This document shows positions 28,001-36,430 of a stretch of DNA of 64,000 nucleotides, piece by piece (within the stretch, counting starts at the first letter, position 1; every line of letters begins with the position of its first letter). Below the pieces are notes generated by a model, which saw only the letters and a list, made by a program, of their open reading frames with translations, was not told where the DNA came from and ran no database searches. Source of the stretch: Cryobacterium sp. BB307 (GTDB lineage Bacteria; Actinomycetota; Actinomycetes; Actinomycetales; Microbacteriaceae); contig NZ_JAANZA010000001.1 of NCBI RefSeq assembly GCF_012274275.1, positions 124,001-188,000 of the forward strand. The letters run 5' to 3'. Made by a program: the position numbers and the translations under genes.

Positions 28001-28660
28001 ACCGACGAGGCGATCTCGATCGGGTTGGCCGGGTGCTTCCGCCGCTGCGACGTCGAAACTGTCCGCATCCCACGCCCTACTCAGATCCCCCCAACCGGAG
28101 TCCCTGCCACCGAGACCTTCAAAGAACGCTTCGTCACCCATTCGCACGCGCAAACCGCGGGCATCGGCGATAAGCGAGTCGCTCGCGTGCAGCACGGGTG
28201 CGGGGGCACCAGGATGCTGACGGGCTATGGTGTCGATGTATCCGCCAAATATCGCATCCTCAAAGGAGCGCGCGCCGAGCAGGTTGTAATCGAGCACGAG
28301 GAGCTTGCGCTCGAGTGTGTCTTGACGGCTTGCAATAACAGGGGCGAGACCAGGAATCTGTCGAGCAGGCACGCTGCCGGAGAGAAGCAGGTGCAGCACG
28401 GCCATGTAGTGCGACTTTCCCGCGCCGAATGAGCCGTCGAGGAAGGCCCCGCGGGAGGACTGCCCCTGCAGCGCACTTGCGACGAGGTCAAGACCCTGTC
28501 CGATCGCAGCGGCGATCGCATCGGTGACGACGTAGTCCTTGATGGTCTGCTCGTGCCTCGCGACGCTTTCGTCAAGTTTGATGACGTAGTCGGCGGCCTC
28601 GACCCGTTCAGGCAGGTGAATTAGGTCGCGCAGCGGTGAGTTCAAACTGTATTCGGTCAT
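25088..28660 (-). CDS. pglY: BREX-2 ATPase PglY
   Basis: A 1190-residue large P-loop ATPase (the BREX-2 counterpart of BrxC). Walker A GSFGAGKSHYM is near residues 76-86, and GLVFLIDEIVLWLG near 260 is the Walker B region. The N-terminus (SPLRDLIHLPERVEAADYVI) is the conserved PglY opening. It probably forms a large complex with PglZ and PglX and couples ATP hydrolysis to DNA handling. The ATG overlaps the pglX stop by four bases. Length is typical. Confidence 0.92.
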   Translation of the reverse strand: MTEYSLNSPLRDLIHLPERVEAADYVIKLDESVARHEQTIKDYVVTDAIAAAIGQGLDLVASALQGQSSRGAFLDGSFGAGKSHYMAVLHLLLSGSVPARQIPGLAPVIASRQDTLERKLLVLDYNLLGARSFEDAIFGGYIDTIARQHPGAPAPVLHASDSLIADARGLRVRMGDEAFFEGLGGRDSGWGDLSRAWDADSFDVAAAEAPGQPDRDRLVGDLIAAYFGGYSRAGEWLPIKDGLQALTAHAKSLGYQGLVFLIDEIVLWLGQRLADDAWVQGEIEKVVQLAENAAANLPIPITSFLARQRDLRDFLGTHVAGAQRVAQGQLFQYWEDRFSKIRLQAADLPKIVKQRLLQPVSASAEAALSQALTEVRRDYAAWGYLLSDDAKSDEKAFADVYPFSPALVDTMVALSSLMQRERTALKLMAELLSDGRDRLLVRDVIPVGDLYAPIVLGGSQPLTEEMKQHFAISARFYQTKMLPYLLRKHSLTESDIVGLPRGHAFITEDRLAKTVLIAALAPEAKSLENLTAAKLAALNWGTIDAFIPGTEAEQVLGLVRGWAGEFGEIHIGDGADPIITATLSGVDYDSILDRVRTEDNQQTRRELVRKLIAEELQLPPDNLVGRQLPHVWRGHKRTVTVKFGNVRDEAEVLDSDLVHGDTEWHAVIDFPYDSGTHSPADDVARLRKLRDGGRAANTIAWIPNFLSEARQGDLGKLVLLEYLLTGNRFDQNADHLAQADRGPARQTLESQRRTLRDVLTTALRQAYGVNSPDEMNVGSDLAGNEIYSALVPGLAIAPPPTGTLLAGLRHALETAWKYEFPEHPDLGTEEVTDRRLGEALTLVASTVEAGGRRQGLAAGEQRLAQDIIVPLGLGARNENVLVIDAANFRWGANLARWEGELGAGVTVGGLRSKLAAWGMTKGMEDAILITWALLGNHEFVGVSTPAIGALHDGAVPRKANLPSQTDWDVAAERAGSIFGVAREANLTPRAVARFAGVIRAQIAGSHVDALVGQLEAHAEVLGIDKNAATGRLATARRVWELVTELSSTSGDKALIDTLAIFDLPIELTAFGSAQGSAERLARELNGLDWGMIASATSRGDTGFEGALALLREAAAVDESVVPLEPRLRDVAAKARALVVQPPPSPVLPPPTQRRRTAAVADLEEVFDDLRAEIVQEAGTDGSVTIIWQVD

Positions 28661-31600
28661 GACGCTCTCCCCCGCCCGCGCGCGGACACTACCGGTCGCC
28701 AGACTGCGACGGCTTCTCTGCCTAGGCCCAAGCGGCCGAGCAGGGTGGTTGTAACCCCGGCGACAGCGGCGGCGGGGCTGACACCAGTGCGGGCGTCCAC
28801 CTCATCGTGCCATTGCTTGAGCCATGGTTCGATCTCGATGAGCACGCCGATGAGCGGGACTACCTGTTCGTCCGGTGCGCCGGCACGGGAAAGATCGTTC
28901 GCAAGTCGGGCGATCGCCTGCCCGCGAGCTCCGTAATCCCACCCGCCCCAACCGTATAGCTCTGTCGCGTCGTCGGAAAGTCTGCTTCCGGGGAAGGAGA
29001 TGTAGCGCTCCTTCGGGACATCGAGCTTGCCACGCAACGACCAGTAGGAACTCTTCAAGAAGTCGGCCTGCGCGTACTTCGGCGGCACCTGCACCTCGAT
29101 CCGCTCGCCGCGGTCTTCGGCGCGTTGCAGCTCCCAGGTGCGCTCCCACGCCCGGAATTTTTCAAGACCCGAGGGCTTGTACCGCAGCGCCGCAAGCCCT
29201 GGCACCGCTGCGCCGGCGAGCAGCTTGCCGACCTCTGCGGTCAGGTCATAGTCCTGCGAACCGGTGTGAATCGTCAGCAGCTCGCGGAATCGCTCGTCGC
29301 GCCGTAGTTCGTCGGCGACTTGCGCAGCGGAGCGGACGACGGGGCGACGGGATGCGTCGTGCCATAGCTCATCGCTTTCCAGGCGGTTGAGCAGTGCCGT
29401 CTGCACGGCAGCCAATACGAGTCGATCCCACCGCTGTGTCTCCCACTTCCTTTTGAAATCCGGCGTCTCAAGCAGCCGAACAAAGGGATTCGTGTCGAGT
29501 TCGGCGAGTCGACGTTCGACCAGTGCCGAATACGCGGCGCTCCCGAACGACGGAACGATGTCGGTGAACACGCTAGCGACTTCGTCGAACCAACGAGTCT
29601 TAAGTTCTCCGGCCGCAACTCGTCGGGCTAGTGCGATTTCGTTTGGCCGCTCTCCGACCTGAAGCGGCTGGAGCACTGCATCAGCCGGCAATGCTTCAAC
29701 ATCAGTCAGTCCGTAGGCGCGATAGACAGCCCAGTCGAGTTCTTCCTGCACGGAGATCATCAGCGCCCGGAGTTCACCCCAGCGCTGTCCTGCTTCACTT
29801 AATGCTCGAGTCAGGTTCCCCGAGGCCCTAAGAGCTTCCGGCAAAAGGCTTGCGCTCTCGAGGGCCAGTTCATCAAGGCGAGCTGCGTACCTCCCCACGG
29901 AGAAGCTCGGGAGCGGGAACTCTTGGAGTTTAGTCGCTGTGAACTCGTAGAAGTCGCGCCACTTCTCATCCTTGCTGCTTCCTCCTCCGGGTCCACCCTT
30001 GTTGTGACTGACCTGCTTGAGCCAGAAGCAGGCGGTGGAGGAGTTGAGCACGCCGAGCAGATCGTAGTGGTCTTCCTCGGTTGCACCCTCCGGCAGCTTG
30101 ATGACCGGCGCGGACTTGTTGAGGACGCTGCGGTCACGACTGAGGACAAAGTGATTGTGTGTCGCCACAAACGCGAATGTGAGCAACATGGCGGACTCCC
30201 GCCGAATGTGATGCACAAAGGCGTACTCTCCCCACCACATCCCGCGCTCAGTGGCTGATTTCCCGAAGTAGATTACCGAGTCCAGCGATCGTCGGTATGG
30301 CCAATATGTCGCGGAGTCCGGCCACGACTCGGAGCCCCGGTAAGGGTCCAGTACGACACGACGATCCTGAATGCCCCAATCGCGCACACTTTCGCCTTCG
30401 ACGTACCACCGTGTCGGCGCATTTTCCCAAGCAGCAGCTCCGGTCACTGTGTCACGCACATGGAAGTCATCGAGCCCAGTGATTGCCACAAAACCGATGC
30501 CCTCGACCGCGTTTCCAAGCTCGATCTGCCCAGAGGACTCGATCAACTCCTTGAGTTCGCCTGCGCCACCGCCGGAGAGCGACCACGGGAAGGTCGCGTA
30601 GGTGGCACGGGGCATGTCGGCGACAGAGACGTAGGGTCCGTCGTAGCCGGGGTGGTCGAGATGATCAACGATGTCGCGCCACGCGAACCCGTCCGAAGCT
30701 ACGGCGGGCTGTCCCGGTTCGCCACGCACGCCAAGAACGGCGCGGACCGTGTCGGACTGTGGCTTCCGGGGCCGGCCGACGAGGATAACGGTCGGCGTGC
30801 CGTGGCCGGGGATGTATGCACCGGATGTGTCGATGATGTGGCTGAGGTCGACGTACTCCGGTGACAGGCCGGTGAAGCCGCCAGAGAGGAACTGCTGAAT
30901 AAGTTTCTTGCCAAATTCCCGCTTCATGAACGAGTTCGAGGTGATCTGCCCGACATAACCAGCTCCACCACCGTTCGCCCGCTTCGCGAGGCGGAAGAGT
31001 AACTCCATGAAGGGCACCGAGAGCGCGTACTTGCCGTGGCACGTCGAATACAACGCTCGATACTGATCCCGGAGCTTCGCATCTGTCGGCTGAATATAGG
31101 GGGGGTTTGCAACCACAACGTGATATTGGTCGCTCGCGAGGATGCCCGCGTACTCGCGGAGGTCCTCGGTGTCGTACTCGAAGTATTCGCCATCGCCGAG
31201 GTCGAGCGTGGTCGTCGGGTTCACGCTGCCTAGCAGCGAGTCACCGATCGCGAGGTGGTAACGGAAGGCCGGTGCCGCCGTGAGCGTGCGGATGCCCGTC
31301 GCTCTTATCGCGGCAACGGTAAGTCGGAACCGAGCGATCGCGATCGCAAACGGGTTCAGGTCGACACCGTGAATCGAGTCGAGCGCGCGCTGTATCCGTT
31401 CGCCCTTGTCGACCCCGGGGGCGGTCTCCGCCCACGCCGCCGTGAGCCGGTCGAAGGCGCCAAGCAGGAAGTGACCGGAGCCACACGCCGGATCAATGAG
31501 CTTCAGACCGGTCAGTCCAAACTCGGCGATCGCTGGGGTGAGGGTCTGGTCGAGGATGAACTCCTCGACGAAGACCGGCGTCTGCAGCAACGCGTAGGTC

Positions 31601-32220
31601 TTCTTCGCGTAATCCGAGAGGTCCTGATACAGATCTCCCAGGAAGCGGGTGCCGAGATCCGGGTCGCTGAAATCGTGGACAAGCGCGCCATCTGGCGTCG
31701 TGCGGCGGAAGAAGGCGAGCAGTGCGTCGGATGCGGAAGCTGAGATCGGCGCCTGCCACACCGCTGAGTGATCTGGGTCAGCGAGCGGTCGGCCCGCAGG
31801 CAGGTCGGCGAGTGTTCGGAATGCATCCCGCAGCCAATCTCGGCTCGTCGCCGTCGGTGATGTCGAGTAGAACGCCTGCTCGTTCTCCACCGCCCGGTCG
31901 AGGCCGTCTCCGGGCGCAGCAAACCACGGCAGGGCGATCGGACGACCATCGCGCTGAACACCTGCCAGCAAATCGTTGTCCTCGGCGAAGCGGACGAAGA
32001 CACTAGCGATAATCCAGGCGACGGCTGCCTGCGACACTTCACCGTTCCGCCAGTCGATCCAGGCGAGGCCAGTGCGCTCCCGTCGCGTTGCCGCGTCGTA
32101 CTCATCACGGAGGCGTTTGCCCCACGCAGTGCTCGAGTCCTCAGCGCGGATGCGGAGATCGGCCTCGAGCGCTTTGAGTTCGCGCTTGAGGTCGGTGAGC
32201 AGGAGTGTGGAGTCAATCAC
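28657..32220 (-). CDS. pglX: BREX-2 adenine-specific DNA methyltransferase PglX
   Basis: A 1187-residue N6-adenine methyltransferase that marks host DNA so that BREX does not attack it. Motif I LIDPACGSGHFLLGAF is at about residues 241-256 and the catalytic NPPY motif (VVVANPPYIQP) near 371-381. The large C-terminal region, with VDLSHIIDTSGAYIPGHGTP as a family landmark, is the target-recognition and BREX-specific part. It begins at a GTG overlapping the pglW stop by four bases and ends overlapping pglY by four. No frameshift or phase-variable tract was seen, so methylation is probably constitutive. Confidence 0.94.
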   Translation of the reverse strand: MIDSTLLLTDLKRELKALEADLRIRAEDSSTAWGKRLRDEYDAATRRERTGLAWIDWRNGEVSQAAVAWIIASVFVRFAEDNDLLAGVQRDGRPIALPWFAAPGDGLDRAVENEQAFYSTSPTATSRDWLRDAFRTLADLPAGRPLADPDHSAVWQAPISASASDALLAFFRRTTPDGALVHDFSDPDLGTRFLGDLYQDLSDYAKKTYALLQTPVFVEEFILDQTLTPAIAEFGLTGLKLIDPACGSGHFLLGAFDRLTAAWAETAPGVDKGERIQRALDSIHGVDLNPFAIAIARFRLTVAAIRATGIRTLTAAPAFRYHLAIGDSLLGSVNPTTTLDLGDGEYFEYDTEDLREYAGILASDQYHVVVANPPYIQPTDAKLRDQYRALYSTCHGKYALSVPFMELLFRLAKRANGGGAGYVGQITSNSFMKREFGKKLIQQFLSGGFTGLSPEYVDLSHIIDTSGAYIPGHGTPTVILVGRPRKPQSDTVRAVLGVRGEPGQPAVASDGFAWRDIVDHLDHPGYDGPYVSVADMPRATYATFPWSLSGGGAGELKELIESSGQIELGNAVEGIGFVAITGLDDFHVRDTVTGAAAWENAPTRWYVEGESVRDWGIQDRRVVLDPYRGSESWPDSATYWPYRRSLDSVIYFGKSATERGMWWGEYAFVHHIRRESAMLLTFAFVATHNHFVLSRDRSVLNKSAPVIKLPEGATEEDHYDLLGVLNSSTACFWLKQVSHNKGGPGGGSSKDEKWRDFYEFTATKLQEFPLPSFSVGRYAARLDELALESASLLPEALRASGNLTRALSEAGQRWGELRALMISVQEELDWAVYRAYGLTDVEALPADAVLQPLQVGERPNEIALARRVAAGELKTRWFDEVASVFTDIVPSFGSAAYSALVERRLAELDTNPFVRLLETPDFKRKWETQRWDRLVLAAVQTALLNRLESDELWHDASRRPVVRSAAQVADELRRDERFRELLTIHTGSQDYDLTAEVGKLLAGAAVPGLAALRYKPSGLEKFRAWERTWELQRAEDRGERIEVQVPPKYAQADFLKSSYWSLRGKLDVPKERYISFPGSRLSDDATELYGWGGWDYGARGQAIARLANDLSRAGAPDEQVVPLIGVLIEIEPWLKQWHDEVDARTGVSPAAAVAGVTTTLLGRLGLGREAVAVWRPVVSARGRGRAS

Positions 32221-35200
32221 GTTGTACCGATCTTTCGGGAGGACGGTGCGTCGACGGGGTCGAGCACGGAGGATGTGGCCTCAACCTGCGAGAAGTCGTC
32301 GAACGTCACTTCGACCCAGCCGTCCGCGCCGAAGGGGAACGGCGTACCGTCCAGATCAGGTGTTCCCCCGGAGAGCGGCCGCGGTAGCAGGAACCAACGA
32401 GCCGCCAAACGCGGAGTCGCTAAGTCTGTAACGGTCGCGATGAGGTCGACGAGTCCAAAGCGCGCAAGAATTGCGGAGTTAAGGAAAATTGTCGGCTCGC
32501 TGCTCTTGAGTAGTTCCTCCCAGACCGGAGTTATCGCGAAACGGGCAAGCTGAAAGAGGTTGCGGCGATCCTGCGAGCTTTCCGTCTGCCCGTCAGCGCG
32601 CAGCACAATCGGCCACTTTGCTCCCTTAGACTCTGCGGCCGCCTTCAACGCATCAAGTGCAACGTCGGCGAGGTCGACCACCTGGAGTCGGTGCTCGCGG
32701 GCGAGCTTCGCCGCGGTCGCGCGAATACCTTGTCTCCTGGAGACGATTACGACGAGCGCTCTTCGTTCGCGGATCGAACTGTCAAGCCGGGCGACGATTG
32801 CCGGGTCCGCCGCTGAGCGGCCCCATGTCGTCGAGGTCCCGGTGTAGGTAAACGACTGCGAGTCAGTGTCGCGAAGTTTGTACTTGCCGACGTCACCGTG
32901 CCACTCAAGGTATGGCATCGCCGCGCTCACTGCCGTGTCGAGCTCGGGACGGCTCGGGATGCCCTGCACCTCGGGGAATCGTGCCCGTACCCGCTGTTCG
33001 ATCGTCACCACGGCGAGTTCCCGAGTGCCCGCGCCCTTCAGTGACAACTCGACCGCGCGCCCTGCGTCCAGGCTCGCCCGGTACGCCTCCCCCATCGAGG
33101 AGATGAGCCCGGTTGCAGACAGGCCGATTGCAAGCTGTGCCACCCGTGCATCCGGAAGACGCAGCGCTGGGGCACCGCTGGCGAGTAGCGTTTCGCGCAG
33201 TCTAGGCGCGGGGACGACATCACTCTCGGCGAGGAGGCGGTCAACCGCCTCCGCATGACTCAGAATTGCCTCTAGGTGTAACTCCGCGTCGTCGAACGAC
33301 ATCCCACTGCCGTCGTCCGGAGCGTAGGCGACGACCGCGCGCGAGCGGTCTCGCACGGATTGGAACACGAACCGCGGAGCGCTCGATCTGCTGTCCAATT
33401 CAAGGATCGCGCGGACCACCTCCCGGGCCGCCTGGTCCCGCGTGTCCTCGACGAGCGTAGAGCCGTATTCGCGCAGCAGCTTCCCTGCGAGTTCGTCGAG
33501 GGTCGCGACACCGCCGAGCTCGCGCACCCAGCGGCCAGCATCATCAGTCGCCCCGCGCAGAGTGCCGTTCTTTCTGAGTCGCTTGTAACGATCCTCGCTC
33601 GCTTCGTCGGGCTTCTGAGCGATCGTGCCGAGGAACGACTCAACCGGGCGACGCCCGGGCGCGATCGGTGCATCAGCGTGGGTTGTCGCATGAGCGAGCC
33701 GTTCACGCCACTCGCGAATGCGGGACTGTATCTCTCGCCGCACATGCTCACCGAGGCCGCGAATCTGGTTGATCATCATGGGCGGCACACCGAGCAGCTC
33801 GCCAACCGTGCTCGCCTTCACACGCGACAAGGCAGAAAGGGCACGCGCGCTCAGGCCGGCATCTGCGAGCCTCGTGTCGAGCGTCGCAGCGGCCGCCATC
33901 GCATCATTAGCTTCCGCGTCAAAGTCTCCGCTGCCGGCTCCGGCAAGGGCCGCGGTCCACGCGATTCGCATCGCGTCGAGGGAGGGGTGACGATCGGCTG
34001 CTACCGGAGCCAGTGCAGCACGGAAGAACGAGACCATCCCTTCCGCCACTCCGGGGTCGAAGGACGAGACCTCCACCACTGGCGCCTCCGCCGCGCCCGC
34101 AGGAGCATCTCCTGACGGCCACCAAACGGGGTACGAAGTGGCCAGCTCGAATAGGGTCGCAGCGATGGCGAACCGTTCTGCAGCGCTGTCGTACTGAACC
34201 CGGCCACCTGCACCGAGATACGGATCGAGGTAGGGGCGCGAACCGGAGCGCACGTTCGCCAGGGGTTCCTCGGCGAGTGAGAAATCAAACAGGATGAGGC
34301 GAGGCTTCCGAGTGCCAGGATCAGGCTTCACCGCGAGGTTGGAAGGCTTGATGTCGCGGTGAAAAACGCCACGCTCGTCAAGGTGCTGAACAGCCTCGAA
34401 GAGATCGCCGGCCCAGCGTTCAAGCTGCTCAATAGTCGCCTTGCCCTCCAACCGAATGCGGTCCGAGAGTGTCTCAACTCCGGCATCCGTCATGAGGAGG
34501 CCCGGCCTAGTTCCTACCGCGAGCGGACCATCGAGTCGCTTCACGATGCGCGGATGGTCGAGGCGGTCGAGCACTGCTGCTTCGAGCCCAAGGCGCGCTG
34601 CAGCGGCATCGTCATTGGCGAGCTTCAAGATTACGTGCTCGTGCCCACGCTCGTAGTCGGTCACCTGCAGCGCGACGCCGGTCGACCCTGAGCCACGTCG
34701 CTGCTCGATCTCGAATCGATCCCCGACGATGTCGCCCACTCCCGCATCGAGCGGATCACCCAGCGCCGGAGCCGGTTGCTCCTCGCGCCGCTCGCGGCGA
34801 CGAGCCTCCTCGAAACCGGTCTGAAGATCGGCGATGTCGAGGGTGCGCATTCCCTCCTTGAAGGAGGTTGCTTCCAACACGACGCTGGCGTGCGCATCAG
34901 AGAGCTCCGGCATCACGGCGCGCGGGTCCAATCCGAGCGCATCCGAAGCGATCAGTGTCTCCAGGGCGGCGAGGTTTGCCGCGGGTGGCTTGTTCGTCAG
35001 AATGAGAAAGGAGACTGCACCGACCCCATACACGTCGAGTGATTGCGCCGAGCCTGGTGTCGCACCGCGCAGAGTTTCCGGAGCCAAGTACAGCATGGCT
35101 TCGCTCTCGACATGGCCGAATACGTCGGTGATGCCTCGGGAGATCTCGGTTGCGGTCGTGGTTCCTGCTTCGGGACGGCGTGCAAGGTCCCAATCGCGGA

Positions 35201-36272
35201 TACGGAGCGTCCCGGCTTCGTCACATCTCTTGACCCGCACGCTAATTGGGGATAGAGCTCGGTGCGTGAGTCGCTGGCCGTGCGCGAAGCGCACCAGTTC
35301 GACGAGCTGTTGGACCAGTCGCTCCCGCGCCTCGAATGTCAGATCGTCCGCATGATGGGCCAGGTACTCCGCCAGGCTTACCTCATCCGGGTCGTAGGCG
35401 AAGACCAGCGCTGTCCCCTCTTCGGACGTGAGCAAGTCATTCGGGCCGATGATGCCAGGGTGGACGATGCCAAAAGTCAGCCGAAACTCCCGCTCAGCTC
35501 GGCGCTCGACCTCGGCTCGGATATCGCTGCTCGCCCCCTTCGGGTAGGGGAAGAGACGGATCCGGTGCTTCGTTTTCGCGCGCGGGTGCGTGACAAGGAA
35601 GTCCTGCCATCCCGGCCCCTCACCGAGCGGCTTGCCGGAGTCGAGCGCGTACTGCCCGATCATCCGCTGCTTCGCTCGAGGCATGAGACCGGCTGCATTC
35701 ATCAACGCATCGACGTTATTCGCCTTTGCGCGGTCGATCCGTTCCCTGGTGGGCGCCTGTTGGATGAGTTCGGAGAACTTCTTGAGGGGTGTCAGCGTGC
35801 TCCGAACGCTGAAGTCGTCCAGTACCCAGACTGATTCGGCTCCGTACTGATCAAGCGCCACCCGAGAATCGCGACCATGTAGCACGATCGCCTCGCTGAT
35901 GTACGGGACCGCACCCTGCGGCAGGCGTCCAGCGCGAGCAAGGTCTTTAAGGACGCTAGCAAGGCGTTTCGCCTTATTGTTCGCGAGAATGCGCGGGTTC
36001 GCCTCATTGCGGCCCGCATGCGCCCATGTCCGCTGGTCTCCCCTAACCTCGCCATGCCAGCCTTTCAACTCAACGAGCGTGAGACCAGCACGAGTCAGGA
36101 CGAGGATGTCGACCTCGTTGAGCCGACCGTCATTATCAGTAAATGTGACGTTTGCCCACGCTCGAGCAATGCCGTCGTCTGGCAGTAATTCCCTCACCTT
36201 GGCGAGAGCCTCGGCTTCCTGCGCCTGCGCAGGATCGCCCATGACCCGCCACAGCGGAGAGTCCACCCTCAC
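32217..36272 (-). CDS. pglW: BREX-2 NERD-pseudokinase-kinase protein PglW
   Basis: A 1351-residue serine/threonine kinase, first gene of the BREX-2 operon. An N-terminal NERD nuclease-like domain has Asp55 and Glu68-x-Lys70 (EVDILVLTRAGLTLVELKG, residues 53-71). A first kinase-like lobe carries THRALSPISV near residue 340 where a real kinase has HRDxKxxN, so it looks inactive. A second lobe has HRDIKPSN near residue 639 and DFSLAEE (DFG replaced by DFS) near 662, so it may be active. A helix-hairpin-like helical region (RALSALSRVKASTVGELLG) follows near residue 820. The GTG at 36270-36272 is used; a GTG two codons in or an ATG at codon 11 are alternatives. Confidence 0.92.
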   Translation of the reverse strand: MRVDSPLWRVMGDPAQAQEAEALAKVRELLPDDGIARAWANVTFTDNDGRLNEVDILVLTRAGLTLVELKGWHGEVRGDQRTWAHAGRNEANPRILANNKAKRLASVLKDLARAGRLPQGAVPYISEAIVLHGRDSRVALDQYGAESVWVLDDFSVRSTLTPLKKFSELIQQAPTRERIDRAKANNVDALMNAAGLMPRAKQRMIGQYALDSGKPLGEGPGWQDFLVTHPRAKTKHRIRLFPYPKGASSDIRAEVERRAEREFRLTFGIVHPGIIGPNDLLTSEEGTALVFAYDPDEVSLAEYLAHHADDLTFEARERLVQQLVELVRFAHGQRLTHRALSPISVRVKRCDEAGTLRIRDWDLARRPEAGTTTATEISRGITDVFGHVESEAMLYLAPETLRGATPGSAQSLDVYGVGAVSFLILTNKPPAANLAALETLIASDALGLDPRAVMPELSDAHASVVLEATSFKEGMRTLDIADLQTGFEEARRRERREEQPAPALGDPLDAGVGDIVGDRFEIEQRRGSGSTGVALQVTDYERGHEHVILKLANDDAAAARLGLEAAVLDRLDHPRIVKRLDGPLAVGTRPGLLMTDAGVETLSDRIRLEGKATIEQLERWAGDLFEAVQHLDERGVFHRDIKPSNLAVKPDPGTRKPRLILFDFSLAEEPLANVRSGSRPYLDPYLGAGGRVQYDSAAERFAIAATLFELATSYPVWWPSGDAPAGAAEAPVVEVSSFDPGVAEGMVSFFRAALAPVAADRHPSLDAMRIAWTAALAGAGSGDFDAEANDAMAAAATLDTRLADAGLSARALSALSRVKASTVGELLGVPPMMINQIRGLGEHVRREIQSRIREWRERLAHATTHADAPIAPGRRPVESFLGTIAQKPDEASEDRYKRLRKNGTLRGATDDAGRWVRELGGVATLDELAGKLLREYGSTLVEDTRDQAAREVVRAILELDSRSSAPRFVFQSVRDRSRAVVAYAPDDGSGMSFDDAELHLEAILSHAEAVDRLLAESDVVPAPRLRETLLASGAPALRLPDARVAQLAIGLSATGLISSMGEAYRASLDAGRAVELSLKGAGTRELAVVTIEQRVRARFPEVQGIPSRPELDTAVSAAMPYLEWHGDVGKYKLRDTDSQSFTYTGTSTTWGRSAADPAIVARLDSSIRERRALVVIVSRRQGIRATAAKLAREHRLQVVDLADVALDALKAAAESKGAKWPIVLRADGQTESSQDRRNLFQLARFAITPVWEELLKSSEPTIFLNSAILARFGLVDLIATVTDLATPRLAARWFLLPRPLSGGTPDLDGTPFPFGADGWVEVTFDDFSQVEATSSVLDPVDAPSSRKIGTT

Positions 36273-36430
36273 TTATGCCTACTTCCTCGAGCGCAACCTT
36301 TCCAGGATATCGGCGGTCTCTGACGTAGAGGCAATCCGCGCCGCGCTTGCCCGCAGGAGTAGTTGCTCGTGCGACGTCTCAGCCCGCGCGACCCGATGCA
36401 AGCAGCGGCACGCTAGTAGGGTCATGAAAC
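36273..36430. promoter_or_regulatory. Divergent control region between pglW and the GmrSD gene
   Basis: These 158 bases must carry the promoters for the whole BREX-2 operon to the left and for the type IV restriction gene to the right. A GAGGAAG purine run lies upstream of pglW. I could not identify convincing -35/-10 pairs or an operator by eye. Confidence 0.5.
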
